A DNA stretch of 10,155 nucleotides, from contig JAEZXF010000265.1 of assembly GCA_023419995.1 (NCBI GenBank), positions 1 through 10,155 on the forward strand. The letters run 5' to 3'. The notes beneath the pieces are model-generated. The model saw only the letters and a list, made by a program, of their open reading frames with translations, was not told the DNA's origin and did no database searches. Source of the stretch: Pseudomonadota bacterium (GTDB taxonomy: Bacteria; Pseudomonadota; Alphaproteobacteria; Rhizobiales; Rhizobiaceae). A program made the position numbers and the translations under genes. This document shows, piece after piece, positions 1-6,270 of this stretch (position 1 is the stretch's first letter; each line of letters starts with the position of its first letter).

Positions 1-340
1 CGGCATAGGGGAATTCCTCGAACTCCGCGCCCCAGGTGATGCCGGCATTGTTGATCAGGATGTCGAGACGCTCGGTCCGGCGCCTCACCTCCGCGACGAG
101 GGCGGCGATGCCTTCCTCGCTGCCGACGTCGCCGGCGAAGCCCTCGGCCCTGCCGCTGCCGCCGAGCGAGTTCAGCTCCCCGGCGACGCGCACGCAGTCC
201 GCGCCCTTGCGCGAGGCTATCAGGACGGTCGCGCCGCCCATGACGAGCCCGGTCGCTGCCATGCGGCCGATGCCGGTGGCCGCGCCGGTGACGAGCGCGG
301 TCTTTCCCGCGACCGAAAACAGATCCTCAAGATACGACAT
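1..340 (-). CDS. SDR-family NAD(P)-dependent oxidoreductase, N-terminal part (runs off left edge)
   Basis: Read on the minus strand from an ATG at 340-338, this gives 113 residues with no stop before the window edge, so the C-terminal half, including the expected YxxxK active site, is missing. Visible classical SDR hallmarks are the cofactor motif TGAATGIG (residues 18-25), the adenine-contacting D71-V72, and NNAG (97-100). The S43-R44 pair after the second beta strand, with no acidic residue there, favours NADP(H); this is an inference. A ribosome binding site GGGAGG (bases 350-345 on the minus strand) lies 4 bases before the ATG and supports this start. Family members reduce or oxidise hydroxyl/keto groups; the start MSYLEDLFSVAGKTALVTGA resembles RhlG-like 3-oxoacyl reductases and gluconate 5-dehydrogenase-like SDRs, but the substrate is unknown. 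It is divergent from the TetR gene and shares its promoter region, which suggests common control and a role in the same acyl-CoA pathway. Confidence 0.9.
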   Translation of the reverse strand, partial: MSYLEDLFSVAGKTALVTGAATGIGRMAATGLVMGGATVLIASRKGADCVRVAGELNSLGGSGRAEGFAGDVGSEEGIAALVAEVRRRTERLDILINNAGITWGAEFEEFPYA

Positions 341-391
341 CGTTCCTCCCGACTTACGCTACGGCAGCAGAAATGACCGTGCGCGACTTGT

Positions 392-406
392 TTGTCACGT
401 TGACAA
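392..406. promoter_or_regulatory. Perfect inverted repeat TTGTCA-CGT-TGACAA, candidate operator half or promoter element
   Basis: Bases 392-397 (TTGTCA) and 401-406 (TGACAA) are exact reverse complements separated by CGT. The right arm overlaps a TTGACA hexamer at 400-405, and the minus strand offers the near match GTGACA at 398-393, so the element could hold back-to-back -35 boxes, an operator, or both. It abuts a second palindrome beginning at 405. Confidence 0.5.
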
Positions 407-424
407 CATACTGGGTAGTATGTT
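405..424. promoter_or_regulatory. Perfect 8-bp-arm inverted repeat, likely TetR-family operator
   Basis: AACATACT (405-412) and AGTATGTT (417-424) are exact reverse complements around the spacer GGGT. A 20-bp palindrome with 8-bp arms in an A/T-rich divergent promoter directly before a TetR gene is the usual form of an autoregulatory operator. It lies just downstream of the TTGACA hexamer, where bound protein would block RNA polymerase. I did not find a second copy of the ACATACT half-site in the leader before the transporter genes (3379-3501) or in the gap at 9013-9065. Confidence 0.6.
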
Positions 425-513
425 CATCATTCGCACACCCGTAAAGGCCCGATGAAAATCCCGTTGGGGGTTGCGCAAAGAACGGCCGGCGGACGAGGGA
501 GGATCGTGGCTCG

Positions 514-1161
514 ATGACGCTTGGCGTCCGTGAGCATGTGCTGGACCATGGGCGCGCCGACATACTGAGCGCGGCCGCGACCTGTTTCATGGACCACGGC
601 TACTCGGAGACGTCGATCGACGACGTCGCGCACGCGCTCGGCGCCACCAAGGGCCGCATCTACCACCATTTCCGCTCCAAGGCCGACCTGTTCGCCGCCG
701 TCTTCCGCGCCGGCATGGAGATGAACTACGCCGCCATCGAGCCGCAGCGCACGCTGCCGGGGCCGGCGGCGGCGCGCTGGAAGCGCATGGCCTTCGCCCA
801 CGTCATCCAGATGATCGTCACCAAGCCGTTCCAGCGCACGGTGTGGATGGGCGTTGAGATGCACCTGCGCGGCGCGACGACGCCGCAGCAGCGCGTCGTC
901 CTGTCCGACCTGGTGCGGCTGCGCAGCGACTACAGCGCCATCTTCCGCGAGGTGATCGTCAAGGCGCGCGAGGAGGGCGAGTTCAGCTTCTCCAACGTCA
1001 GCATCACCAACCAACTCATGTTCATGACGCTGAACTCGCCGATCTTCTGGTACGCCCCGCGCACCGGCGAGACCAAGGCCGACATCGAGGAACTGGCACA
1101 GATGGTCGTGACCTGCGCGTGGCGCGGGCTCGGCGGCAAAGAGGAACGGAAGGACGCATGA
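514..1161 (+). CDS. TetR/AcrR-family transcriptional regulator
   Basis: A 215-residue cytoplasmic DNA-binding protein of normal TetR length. Residues about 14-60 form the TetR_N three-helix domain: a helix beginning near RADILSAAATCF, then TSIDDVAHALGATKGRIYHHF (residues 33-53) with the helix-turn-helix turn at ALGATKG and the recognition-helix YHHF-x-SKADLF signature. The C-terminal domain (about 70-205) is all-helical and variable, as expected for the ligand-binding and dimer part. The ATG at 514 follows GGGAGGA (497-503) with 10 bases of spacing; the GTG at 506 is in another frame and stops at once. Its stop overlaps the start of the dehydrogenase gene (ATGA at 1158-1161), so the two are translationally coupled. 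Family members are mostly repressors released by a small ligand; with acyl-CoA genes around it, an acyl-CoA inducer is a reasonable inference. The palindrome at 405-424 is the likely binding site. Confidence 0.92.
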   Translation: MTLGVREHVLDHGRADILSAAATCFMDHGYSETSIDDVAHALGATKGRIYHHFRSKADLFAAVFRAGMEMNYAAIEPQRTLPGPAAARWKRMAFAHVIQMIVTKPFQRTVWMGVEMHLRGATTPQQRVVLSDLVRLRSDYSAIFREVIVKAREEGEFSFSNVSITNQLMFMTLNSPIFWYAPRTGETKADIEELAQMVVTCAWRGLGGKEERKDA

Positions 1162-2408
1162 AGACCAATCCGGAGATGGCCCTCGGCATGACCGAGCGGC
1201 TGAAGCCGATCCACGAGAAGGTGGCGCGCATGGTGCGCGACGAGATCCTTCCGCTCGACGAGGAGTTCCTCGCCGAGATCGGCAGGGACGGCGACCGCTG
1301 GACCTACACGCCGCGCCAGACCGAGATCCTCGAGGGGCTGAAGGCCAAGGCGCGCGAGCGCGGCCTGTGGAACTTCTGGCTGACCGATTCCTCGCGCGGC
1401 TACGGCTTGTCGACGGTGGAATACGCCTATCTCGCCGAGGAGATGGGCAAGGCGCATCTGGGCGCCGAGGTGTTCAACTGCTCGGCGCCGGACACCGGCA
1501 ACATGGAGGTGCTGGAGCGCTACGGCTCGCCCGAGCACAAGAAGCGCTGGCTCGCGCCGCTGCTCGAGGGCAGAATCCGCTCGGCCTACCTGATGACCGA
1601 GCCGGACGTCGCCTCCTCCGACGCCACCAACATCGCCATGCGCTGCGAGCGCGACGGCGACGACTACGTGCTCAACGGCGAGAAGTGGTGGGCCTCCGGC
1701 GCGGGCGACCCGCGCTGCGCGATCTATGTCGTGATGGTGACGACGCCGGATGCCGGCCGCCGCAAGCACGAGCAGCATTCGATGATCCTGGTGCCGGCCG
1801 ACACGCCGGGTGTCACCGTGCTGCGCGCCATGAAGGTCTACGGCGACGACGACGCGCCGCACGGCCACATGCACATCCGCTTCGAGGATGTGCGGGTGCC
1901 GGCCGAAAACCTGATCCTCGCCGAGGGCAAGGGCTTCGCCATCGCGCAGGGAAGGCTCGGCCCCGGCCGCATCCACCACTGCATGCGCGCCATCGGCCAG
2001 GCTGAGATGGCGCTGGAGCAGATGTGCCAGCGCGCGATGCGCCGCGAGGCGTTCGGCCAGCCGCTCGCCAAGCTCGGCGCCAACTACGACATCATCGCGG
2101 AGTGCCGGATGGAGATCGAGATGGCGCGGCTGCTCTGCCTCAAGGCGGCGTGGATGATCGACCAGGGCGACGGCAAGGCGGCGGCGCCGTGGATCAGCCA
2201 GATCAAGGTGATCGCGCCGCGCGTCGCGCTGAAGGTGACGGACGAGGCGGTGCAGATGCATGGCGGGCAGGGCGTCTCCCAGGACACGCCGCTGGCGCGG
2301 TCGTGGACGCATCTGCGCACGCTCCGGCTGGCCGACGGGCCGGACGCGGTGCATCGCCGGCAGATCGCCCGCGAGGAATTGAAGCAATACACGCAGCAGC
2401 AGGTCTGA
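1158..2408 (+). CDS. Acyl-CoA dehydrogenase family protein, ACAD10/11-type
   Basis: A 416-residue flavoprotein predicted to oxidise an acyl-CoA to the enoyl-CoA with FAD, in the cytoplasm. The N-terminal helical domain covers about 1-140. The middle beta domain carries YLMTEPDVASSD (144-155), the flavin-contacting segment, and EKWWASGAGD (175-184). The C-terminal helical domain holds RLGPGRIHHCMRAIG (266-280), QMHGGQGVSQDTPLA (366-380) and LADGPDAVH (391-399). D393 in that last motif aligns with the catalytic glutamate of medium-chain dehydrogenases; this Asp and the ADGPD context mark the ACAD10/11 group, as I recall the family. The start at 1158 is chosen over an upstream in-frame GTG at 1119 because it overlaps the TetR stop (ATGA), follows GGAAGGA (1148-1154), and gives a normal N-terminus. 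Only one base separates its stop from the next gene. The chain length and any hydroxy group of the substrate are unknown. Confidence 0.93.
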   Translation: MKTNPEMALGMTERLKPIHEKVARMVRDEILPLDEEFLAEIGRDGDRWTYTPRQTEILEGLKAKARERGLWNFWLTDSSRGYGLSTVEYAYLAEEMGKAHLGAEVFNCSAPDTGNMEVLERYGSPEHKKRWLAPLLEGRIRSAYLMTEPDVASSDATNIAMRCERDGDDYVLNGEKWWASGAGDPRCAIYVVMVTTPDAGRRKHEQHSMILVPADTPGVTVLRAMKVYGDDDAPHGHMHIRFEDVRVPAENLILAEGKGFAIAQGRLGPGRIHHCMRAIGQAEMALEQMCQRAMRREAFGQPLAKLGANYDIIAECRMEIEMARLLCLKAAWMIDQGDGKAAAPWISQIKVIAPRVALKVTDEAVQMHGGQGVSQDTPLARSWTHLRTLRLADGPDAVHRRQIAREELKQYTQQQV

Positions 2409-2409
2409 G

Positions 2410-3378
2410 ATGAAGGCGATCGTTGCGCGCGATTTCGCGCCGCTTGACGAACTGGACTACGCGGACTGGCCCGAGCCGGTGGCGGAAGGCCGCACGGTGG
2501 TGATCGACGTCGACACGGTTGGGGTCAACTATCCCGACGGGCTGCTGGTGCAGGGGCTCTACCAGATGAAGCCGCCGGTGCCGTTCGTGCCCGGCATGGA
2601 GGTGGCGGGCCGCGTCGCGGCGGTCGGCGACAAGGTGACGGGCTTCCGGCCGGGCGACCGGGTGGCGGCGCTGCTGCAGCTCGGCGGCTATGCCGAGAAG
2701 GTCGGCGTCCACGAGACGGCGGTGATGAAGCTGCCGGACGGCATCTCCGGCGAGGACGCCTGCGCGCTGCTCGTCGCCTACGGCACCTCGCACCACGCGC
2801 TGAAGCAGCGCGCCCGGCTCCAGCCCGGCGAGACGCTGTGCGTGCTGGGCGCCGCCGGCGCGACCGGCGTGGCGGCGATCCAGATCGGCAAGGCGATGGG
2901 GGCGACGGTGATCGCGGTCGCCTCGAGCGACGACAAGCGCAAGATCGCGCGTGACGCCGGCGCCGAGGTCGTGCTGGGCTACGACGACCTCAAGGATACG
3001 CTGAAGGAGGCGACCGGGGGCAAGGGCGTGGACGTTGCGTTCGACCCGGTCGGCGGCGAGGCGTTCGACGCGCTGTCGCGGTCGATGGCCTGGAACGGTC
3101 GGCTGCTCGTCATCGGCTTCGCGTCGGGCACGATCCCGAAGCTGCCGGTGAACCTGACGCTGGTGAAGGGCTATTCGGTGGTGGGCGTGTTCTGGGGCGC
3201 CTTCACGCAGAAGGAGCCGCAGGTCTACGCCGACAACATGAAGGAGTTGATCGGCTGGCGTCTGGCGGGCAAGGTCAGGCCGGTAATCGAAGGCGTGTAT
3301 CCCCTGACGGAGGCGGGCAGCGTGCTCAGGCGCGTGCTCGACAGGGGTGCAACAGGAAAGATCGTGCTCAGGCCCTGA
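2410..3378 (+). CDS. NADPH:quinone oxidoreductase-like MDR-family enzyme (zinc-free)
   Basis: A 322-residue medium-chain dehydrogenase/reductase. The N-terminal GroES-like domain covers about 1-125 with PGMEVAGRVAAVGDKVTGF (61-79) and GDRVAAL (82-88). The Rossmann domain includes LGAAGATGVAAIQIGKAMGA (146-165), the NADPH-binding loop of quinone oxidoreductases, and V-FDPVGG (209-216). The cysteine/histidine zinc ligands of alcohol dehydrogenases are absent, consistent with the QOR/zeta-crystallin branch. The family reduces quinones or the double bond of enones and enoyl thioesters with NADPH. Within this operon, reduction of an unsaturated acyl intermediate is as likely as quinone reduction. 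The ATG at 2410 begins one base after the dehydrogenase stop, showing tight coupling. A potential hairpin overlaps its 3' end (3372-3395). Confidence 0.9.
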   Translation: MKAIVARDFAPLDELDYADWPEPVAEGRTVVIDVDTVGVNYPDGLLVQGLYQMKPPVPFVPGMEVAGRVAAVGDKVTGFRPGDRVAALLQLGGYAEKVGVHETAVMKLPDGISGEDACALLVAYGTSHHALKQRARLQPGETLCVLGAAGATGVAAIQIGKAMGATVIAVASSDDKRKIARDAGAEVVLGYDDLKDTLKEATGGKGVDVAFDPVGGEAFDALSRSMAWNGRLLVIGFASGTIPKLPVNLTLVKGYSVVGVFWGAFTQKEPQVYADNMKELIGWRLAGKVRPVIEGVYPLTEAGSVLRRVLDRGATGKIVLRP

Positions 3379-3395
3379 GGGAAAATCCCCAGGGC
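3372..3395 (+). terminator. Possible hairpin at the 3' end of the quinone oxidoreductase gene; weak terminator or processing site
   Basis: GCCCTGAGGG (3372-3381) can pair with TCCCCAGGGC (3386-3395) around an AAAA loop: six perfect outer pairs, one A-C mismatch, two G-C pairs and a G-U wobble. It overlaps the TGA stop at 3376-3378. There is no following run of T, so it is not a typical intrinsic terminator. It could mark partial termination or an mRNA-stabilising end between the enzyme genes and the transporter genes. Confidence 0.35.
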
Positions 3396-3460
3396 TGAAA
3401 GGCACGGCATTCGACCGTCCGGCCCCCCACAGGTGCGGACAAGGGGAACGTACGGAGCGA

Positions 3461-3477
3461 CGCGGCCGGTGGCCGCG
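3461..3477 (+). repeat. GC-only inverted repeat in the leader of the permease gene
   Basis: CGCGGCC (3461-3467) and GGCCGCG (3471-3477) are exact reverse complements around GGT, and would form a strong 7-bp hairpin in RNA about ten bases before the ribosome binding site of the LivH gene (3487-3495). It may tune translation or act as a protein site, but short GC palindromes are also expected by chance in such GC-rich DNA. Apart from this and the hairpin at 3372-3395, the gap 3379-3501 shows no clear promoter. Confidence 0.3.
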
Positions 3478-3486
3478 CGCCCCGCA

Positions 3487-3495
3487 GGGAGGAGA
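3487..3495 (+). promoter_or_regulatory. Ribosome binding site that fixes a TTG start for the LivH gene
   Basis: GGGAGGAGA is a near-ideal match to the 16S rRNA anti-Shine-Dalgarno sequence and stands six bases before the TTG at 3502. The nearby ATG at 3506 is out of frame with the permease, and no in-frame ATG lies closer to the site, so TTG is the best-supported start. Confidence 0.75.
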
Positions 3496-3501
3496 ATTGG
3501 T

Positions 3502-4377
3502 TTGGATGTCCTGCAACTGATCGTGAGCGGCCTTGCAAACGGCTGCGTCTACGGCCTGATCGCGATGGGCTTCGTCCTGATCTACAAGGCGACCGAGGCG
3601 GTTAATTTCGCCCAAGGCGACTTCATGATGCTGGGCGCGTTCATCTGCCTCGGGCTGACCAACCCGGAGTTCATGGGGCTTCCGTTCTGGATCTCCGTGC
3701 CGATAGCCATCCTCATCATGGGCGCCTTCGGCTATGCGCTCGACCTCGTAGTGCTGCGGCGCATGTCTGGCCAGTCGCAGATCGCCGTCATCATCCTGAC
3801 GATCGCGCTCGGCTTCGTGCTGCGCTTCTTCGCCGGGCTGATGTGGGGGCACGAGCCGGTGTCGCTGCGCTCGCCGATCGCCGGCCGCGACGTCCGCTTC
3901 GGCGGCCTGGTGCTCGGCCTCGACGAGATCGCGGTGATCGTGGTCACGGTGCTGCTGACGCTGGTGCTCTACTTCTACTTCAACCGCACCAAGCTCGGCG
4001 TGGCGATGCAGGCCTCCTCGCAGAACCAGCTCGCGGCCTACTACATGGGCATCCCGGTCCGGCGCGTGCAGTCGCTGATCTGGGCGCTGGCCGGCATGGT
4101 CGCGGCGGTGGCGGGCATCCTGTTCGCCTCGAAGGGCGCGATCGACCCCTCGGTCGGGCTCCTCGGCATCAAGGCGTTCGCGGCGGCCGTCATCGGCGGC
4201 TTCGGCTCGCTGCCGGGCGCGCTACTCGGCGGGCTGATCGTCGGCCTGATCGAGCCGTTCGCCTCGCGCTACATCGCCGCCGGCTACTCGCAGATCATGC
4301 CGTACCTGCTCCTGTTCCTGATCCTGGTGTTCCGTCCGCACGGCATCCTTGCCCAGGTCCACCGGAAGAAAGTGTGA
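3502..4377 (+). CDS. livH: Branched-chain amino acid-type ABC transporter, LivH-family permease
   Basis: An inner-membrane permease of 291 residues, the normal length for LivH. It begins with a hydrophobic helix at about 4-28 and has around eight membrane segments. Family motifs are NFAQGDFMMLGAF (35-47), the cytoplasmic ATPase-contacting loop LGVAMQASSQNQLAAYYMGI (165-184), and AVIGGFGSLPGALLGG (229-244), with FRPHGI near the end (277-282). It would pair with the LivM protein encoded next. The start chosen is TTG at 3502, six bases after the excellent site GGGAGGAGA (3487-3495); it gives the standard MDVLQLIVSGLANG-like beginning. A longer reading from GTG at 3433 would add an Arg/Ala-rich, non-hydrophobic stretch of 23 residues with no good ribosome site and seems wrong. 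The symbol reflects family; the substrate may not be an amino acid. Confidence 0.92.
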   Translation: MDVLQLIVSGLANGCVYGLIAMGFVLIYKATEAVNFAQGDFMMLGAFICLGLTNPEFMGLPFWISVPIAILIMGAFGYALDLVVLRRMSGQSQIAVIILTIALGFVLRFFAGLMWGHEPVSLRSPIAGRDVRFGGLVLGLDEIAVIVVTVLLTLVLYFYFNRTKLGVAMQASSQNQLAAYYMGIPVRRVQSLIWALAGMVAAVAGILFASKGAIDPSVGLLGIKAFAAAVIGGFGSLPGALLGGLIVGLIEPFASRYIAAGYSQIMPYLLLFLILVFRPHGILAQVHRKKV

Positions 4378-4387
4378 GGAGGCGCCG

Positions 4388-5488
4388 ATGAGAACCGTAT
4401 TCAAGACGTCCTACGACGCCGACATCAACCTCTTCCGCCACGGCGCGCAGCTCGGCTGGTACCTGCTGCTGCTCGCGATCGCGCTTCTGCTGCCGCTCGG
4501 CGTCAGCACGTTCGCCGTCGGCGAGATGACCAACCTCCTGATCTGGGCCGTCGCCTGCATGGGGCTGATGATCCTCGTCGGCCAGACGGGGCAGGCGAGC
4601 CTCGGCCACGCCGCGTTCCTCGCCGTCGGCTGCTACGCCAACGTGCTCCTGCAGACCAGCCTCGGCCTGCCCTTCATCGTGGCGTTCCCGCTGTCGGGCC
4701 TGATCGCCGGCGTCGCCGGCGCGCTGATCGCCATGCCGATGACCAAGCTGCACGGCGTCTATCTCGCCATCGGCACGCTGGCGATCGCGATCCTGACCGA
4801 CGACTTCATCGTCATCGCCTCCCCGCTGACCAACGGCGTGATGGGGCTGTTCGCGCCCGACATCAGCGTCTTCGGCATCGGCTTCAACCGCTACGCCAAC
4901 CCCGACCGGCTCTACTATCTGGTGCTGGGCATCACGCTCCTCGTCGTGCTGCTCTACCGCAACCTGCAGCGCTCGCCTCTCGGCCGGTCCTTCGCCGCGA
5001 TCCGCGACTCGGAGATCTCGGCGCAGGCCATGGGCGTCAACGTCGCGCGCACCAAGGCGGTCGCCTTCGGCATCTCAGCCGGCGTCACCGGGCTCGCCGG
5101 GGCGCTGATGGGGCACTTCGCCGGCATCTTCAACAACGAGACGTTCAACGTCATCATCTCGATCCAGCTGCTGCTGGCCATCGTCATCGGCGGGCTCGGC
5201 ACCATCCACGGCGCGTTCTTCGGCGCGGCGGTGGTGGCGCTCTTGCCGCAGGCGATCTCGATGACGCGCGATCTGGCCAACCAGATCCTCGGCGGTGGCT
5301 CCGTCGCCATTCCCGGGCTGGAGGCGGCGGTGTTCGGCGCGATCCTGATCGGCTTCATCCTGTTCGAGCCGCTGGGCATCTACGGCCGGTGGGTGAAGAT
5401 CCGCACCTATTTCGAGCTGTTCCCGTTCTATCGGAAGGACATGTTCCGCCGGCAGAAGTCGTACCTCAAGACGGAGCGGATGCGATGA
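4388..5488 (+). CDS. livM: Branched-chain amino acid-type ABC transporter, LivM-family permease with long C-terminal tail
   Basis: The second inner-membrane permease, 366 residues. A hydrophilic N-terminus (1-22) precedes the first helix at about 23-44. LivM motifs are GQASLGHAAF (68-77), the cytoplasmic loop LGRSFAAIRDSEISAQAMGVN (198-218) that contacts the ATPase, and AIVIGGLGTIHGAFFGA (264-280). Several hydrophobic helices lie between them. After the last helix (about 313-333) comes a charged, aromatic-rich tail of about 30 residues (FELFPFYRK, then FRRQKSY), longer than in typical amino acid transporters. The start ATG at 4388 follows GAGGAGG (4376-4382), which overlaps the LivH stop. An in-frame CTG at 4349 would put the start inside LivH and is less likely. 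The stop overlaps the LivG start (ATGA, 5485-5488). Forms the transmembrane pore with LivH. Confidence 0.92.
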   Translation: MRTVFKTSYDADINLFRHGAQLGWYLLLLAIALLLPLGVSTFAVGEMTNLLIWAVACMGLMILVGQTGQASLGHAAFLAVGCYANVLLQTSLGLPFIVAFPLSGLIAGVAGALIAMPMTKLHGVYLAIGTLAIAILTDDFIVIASPLTNGVMGLFAPDISVFGIGFNRYANPDRLYYLVLGITLLVVLLYRNLQRSPLGRSFAAIRDSEISAQAMGVNVARTKAVAFGISAGVTGLAGALMGHFAGIFNNETFNVIISIQLLLAIVIGGLGTIHGAFFGAAVVALLPQAISMTRDLANQILGGGSVAIPGLEAAVFGAILIGFILFEPLGIYGRWVKIRTYFELFPFYRKDMFRRQKSYLKTERMR

Positions 5489-6270
5489 GCCTGCTCGAAC
5501 TCGAAAACGTCACGCTGAAGTTCGGCGGCGTGACCGCCGTCAACAGGGTCTCCTTCTCTGTGGAGGAGGGCGAGGTGCTCGCCCTCGTCGGCCCCAACGG
5601 CGCCGGCAAGTCGACCATCTTCAACCTGATCTCGCGCATCTACGACCCGTTCGAGGGCGACATCCGCTTCGACGGGGAATCGATCCTCAAGCGCCAGCCG
5701 CACGAGATCGCGGGGCTGGGCATCGCGCGCACCTTCCAGAACATCGAGCTGTTCGACCAGGCGACGGTGATGCAGAACCTGCTCGTCGGCCGCCACCGCC
5801 ATCGCCGGAGCAACATGTGGACGGAGCTTGCCTTCACGCCGTTCGTGCGGCGGGAGGAGCGCCGCCACCGCGAGGCGATCGAGAAGGTGATCGATTTCCT
5901 CGACCTGCAGGCCTATCGCGAGAAGTACATCGCCGGCCTGCCCTACGGCGTGCGCAAGGTGGTGGAGATGGGCCGCGCGCTGGCCATCGAGCCGCGGCTG
6001 CTTCTGCTCGACGAGCCGGCCTCGGGCCTGTCGGTCGAGGAGACGCAGGACGTCGCCTTCTGGGTCGAGGACCTGAAGAAGCAGATGGGCATCACCGTGC
6101 TGATGGTCGAGCACGACATGCACCTCGTCGCCTCGGTCTCCGACCGCGTGCTGGCGCTGGCCGACGGCAAGATGCTGGCGATCGGCTCCCCGCACGAGGT
6201 GCAGAACGACCCGCGCGTGATCGAGGCCTATATCGGCGCCGCCGATGAGAACGAGAGGGTGCTGGCATGA
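5485..6270 (+). CDS. livG: Branched-chain amino acid-type ABC transporter ATPase, LivG family
   Basis: A cytoplasmic ATPase subunit of 261 residues. In order: Walker A GPNGAGKST (36-44), Q-loop RTFQN (82-86), the LivG-type insertion with HRHRRSNMW (104-112), the signature region LPYGVRK (152-158), Walker B LLLLDEP (172-178), D-loop SGLS (180-183), and the switch histidine H210 in MVEHDM. The signature differs from the canonical LSGGQ, as in LivG proteins generally, and here even departs from the common LSYGQQ. It would form a heterodimer with LivF and drive LivHM. The start ATG at 5485 overlaps the LivM stop and follows GGAG at 5473-5476; an upstream reading from 5389 lies wholly within LivM and is not supported. 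The stop overlaps the LivF start (6267-6270), so LivM, LivG and LivF are translationally coupled. Confidence 0.94.
   Translation: MSLLELENVTLKFGGVTAVNRVSFSVEEGEVLALVGPNGAGKSTIFNLISRIYDPFEGDIRFDGESILKRQPHEIAGLGIARTFQNIELFDQATVMQNLLVGRHRHRRSNMWTELAFTPFVRREERRHREAIEKVIDFLDLQAYREKYIAGLPYGVRKVVEMGRALAIEPRLLLLDEPASGLSVEETQDVAFWVEDLKKQMGITVLMVEHDMHLVASVSDRVLALADGKMLAIGSPHEVQNDPRVIEAYIGAADENERVLA

Larger units (their letters stand above)
341..513. promoter_or_regulatory. Divergent promoter/operator region between the SDR and TetR genes
   Basis: This 173-base non-coding stretch separates two divergently read genes. Its middle part (about 390-430) is visibly richer in A/T than the flanking coding DNA. 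It holds two perfect inverted repeats (listed separately), a TTGACA hexamer at 400-405 that could serve as a plus-strand -35 element, and ribosome binding sites at both ends (minus strand 345-350; plus strand 497-503). No convincing -10 box stands out: the hexamers about 17 bases after TTGACA are weak matches. The layout is the standard one for a TetR-family repressor controlling its own operon and the divergent gene. Confidence 0.7.

Noticed and set aside
423..430. A -10 promoter box for the TetR operon downstream of TTGACA (400-405)
   Set aside because: The hexamers at 16-19 bases spacing (such as TTCATC and CATCAT) match TATAAT poorly, so I do not assign a specific promoter.
36..455. Plus-strand frame of 139 residues across the left end
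   Set aside because: It lies opposite the SDR gene, whose minus-strand translation has TGAATGIG and NNAG motifs, and it reads through the divergent promoter region.
3433..3501. N-terminal extension of the LivH permease from GTG at 3433
   Set aside because: The added residues are Arg/Ala-rich and unlike any LivH N-terminus, the GTG lacks a good ribosome site, and the extension would translate straight through the GGGAGGAGA site that serves the TTG at 3502.
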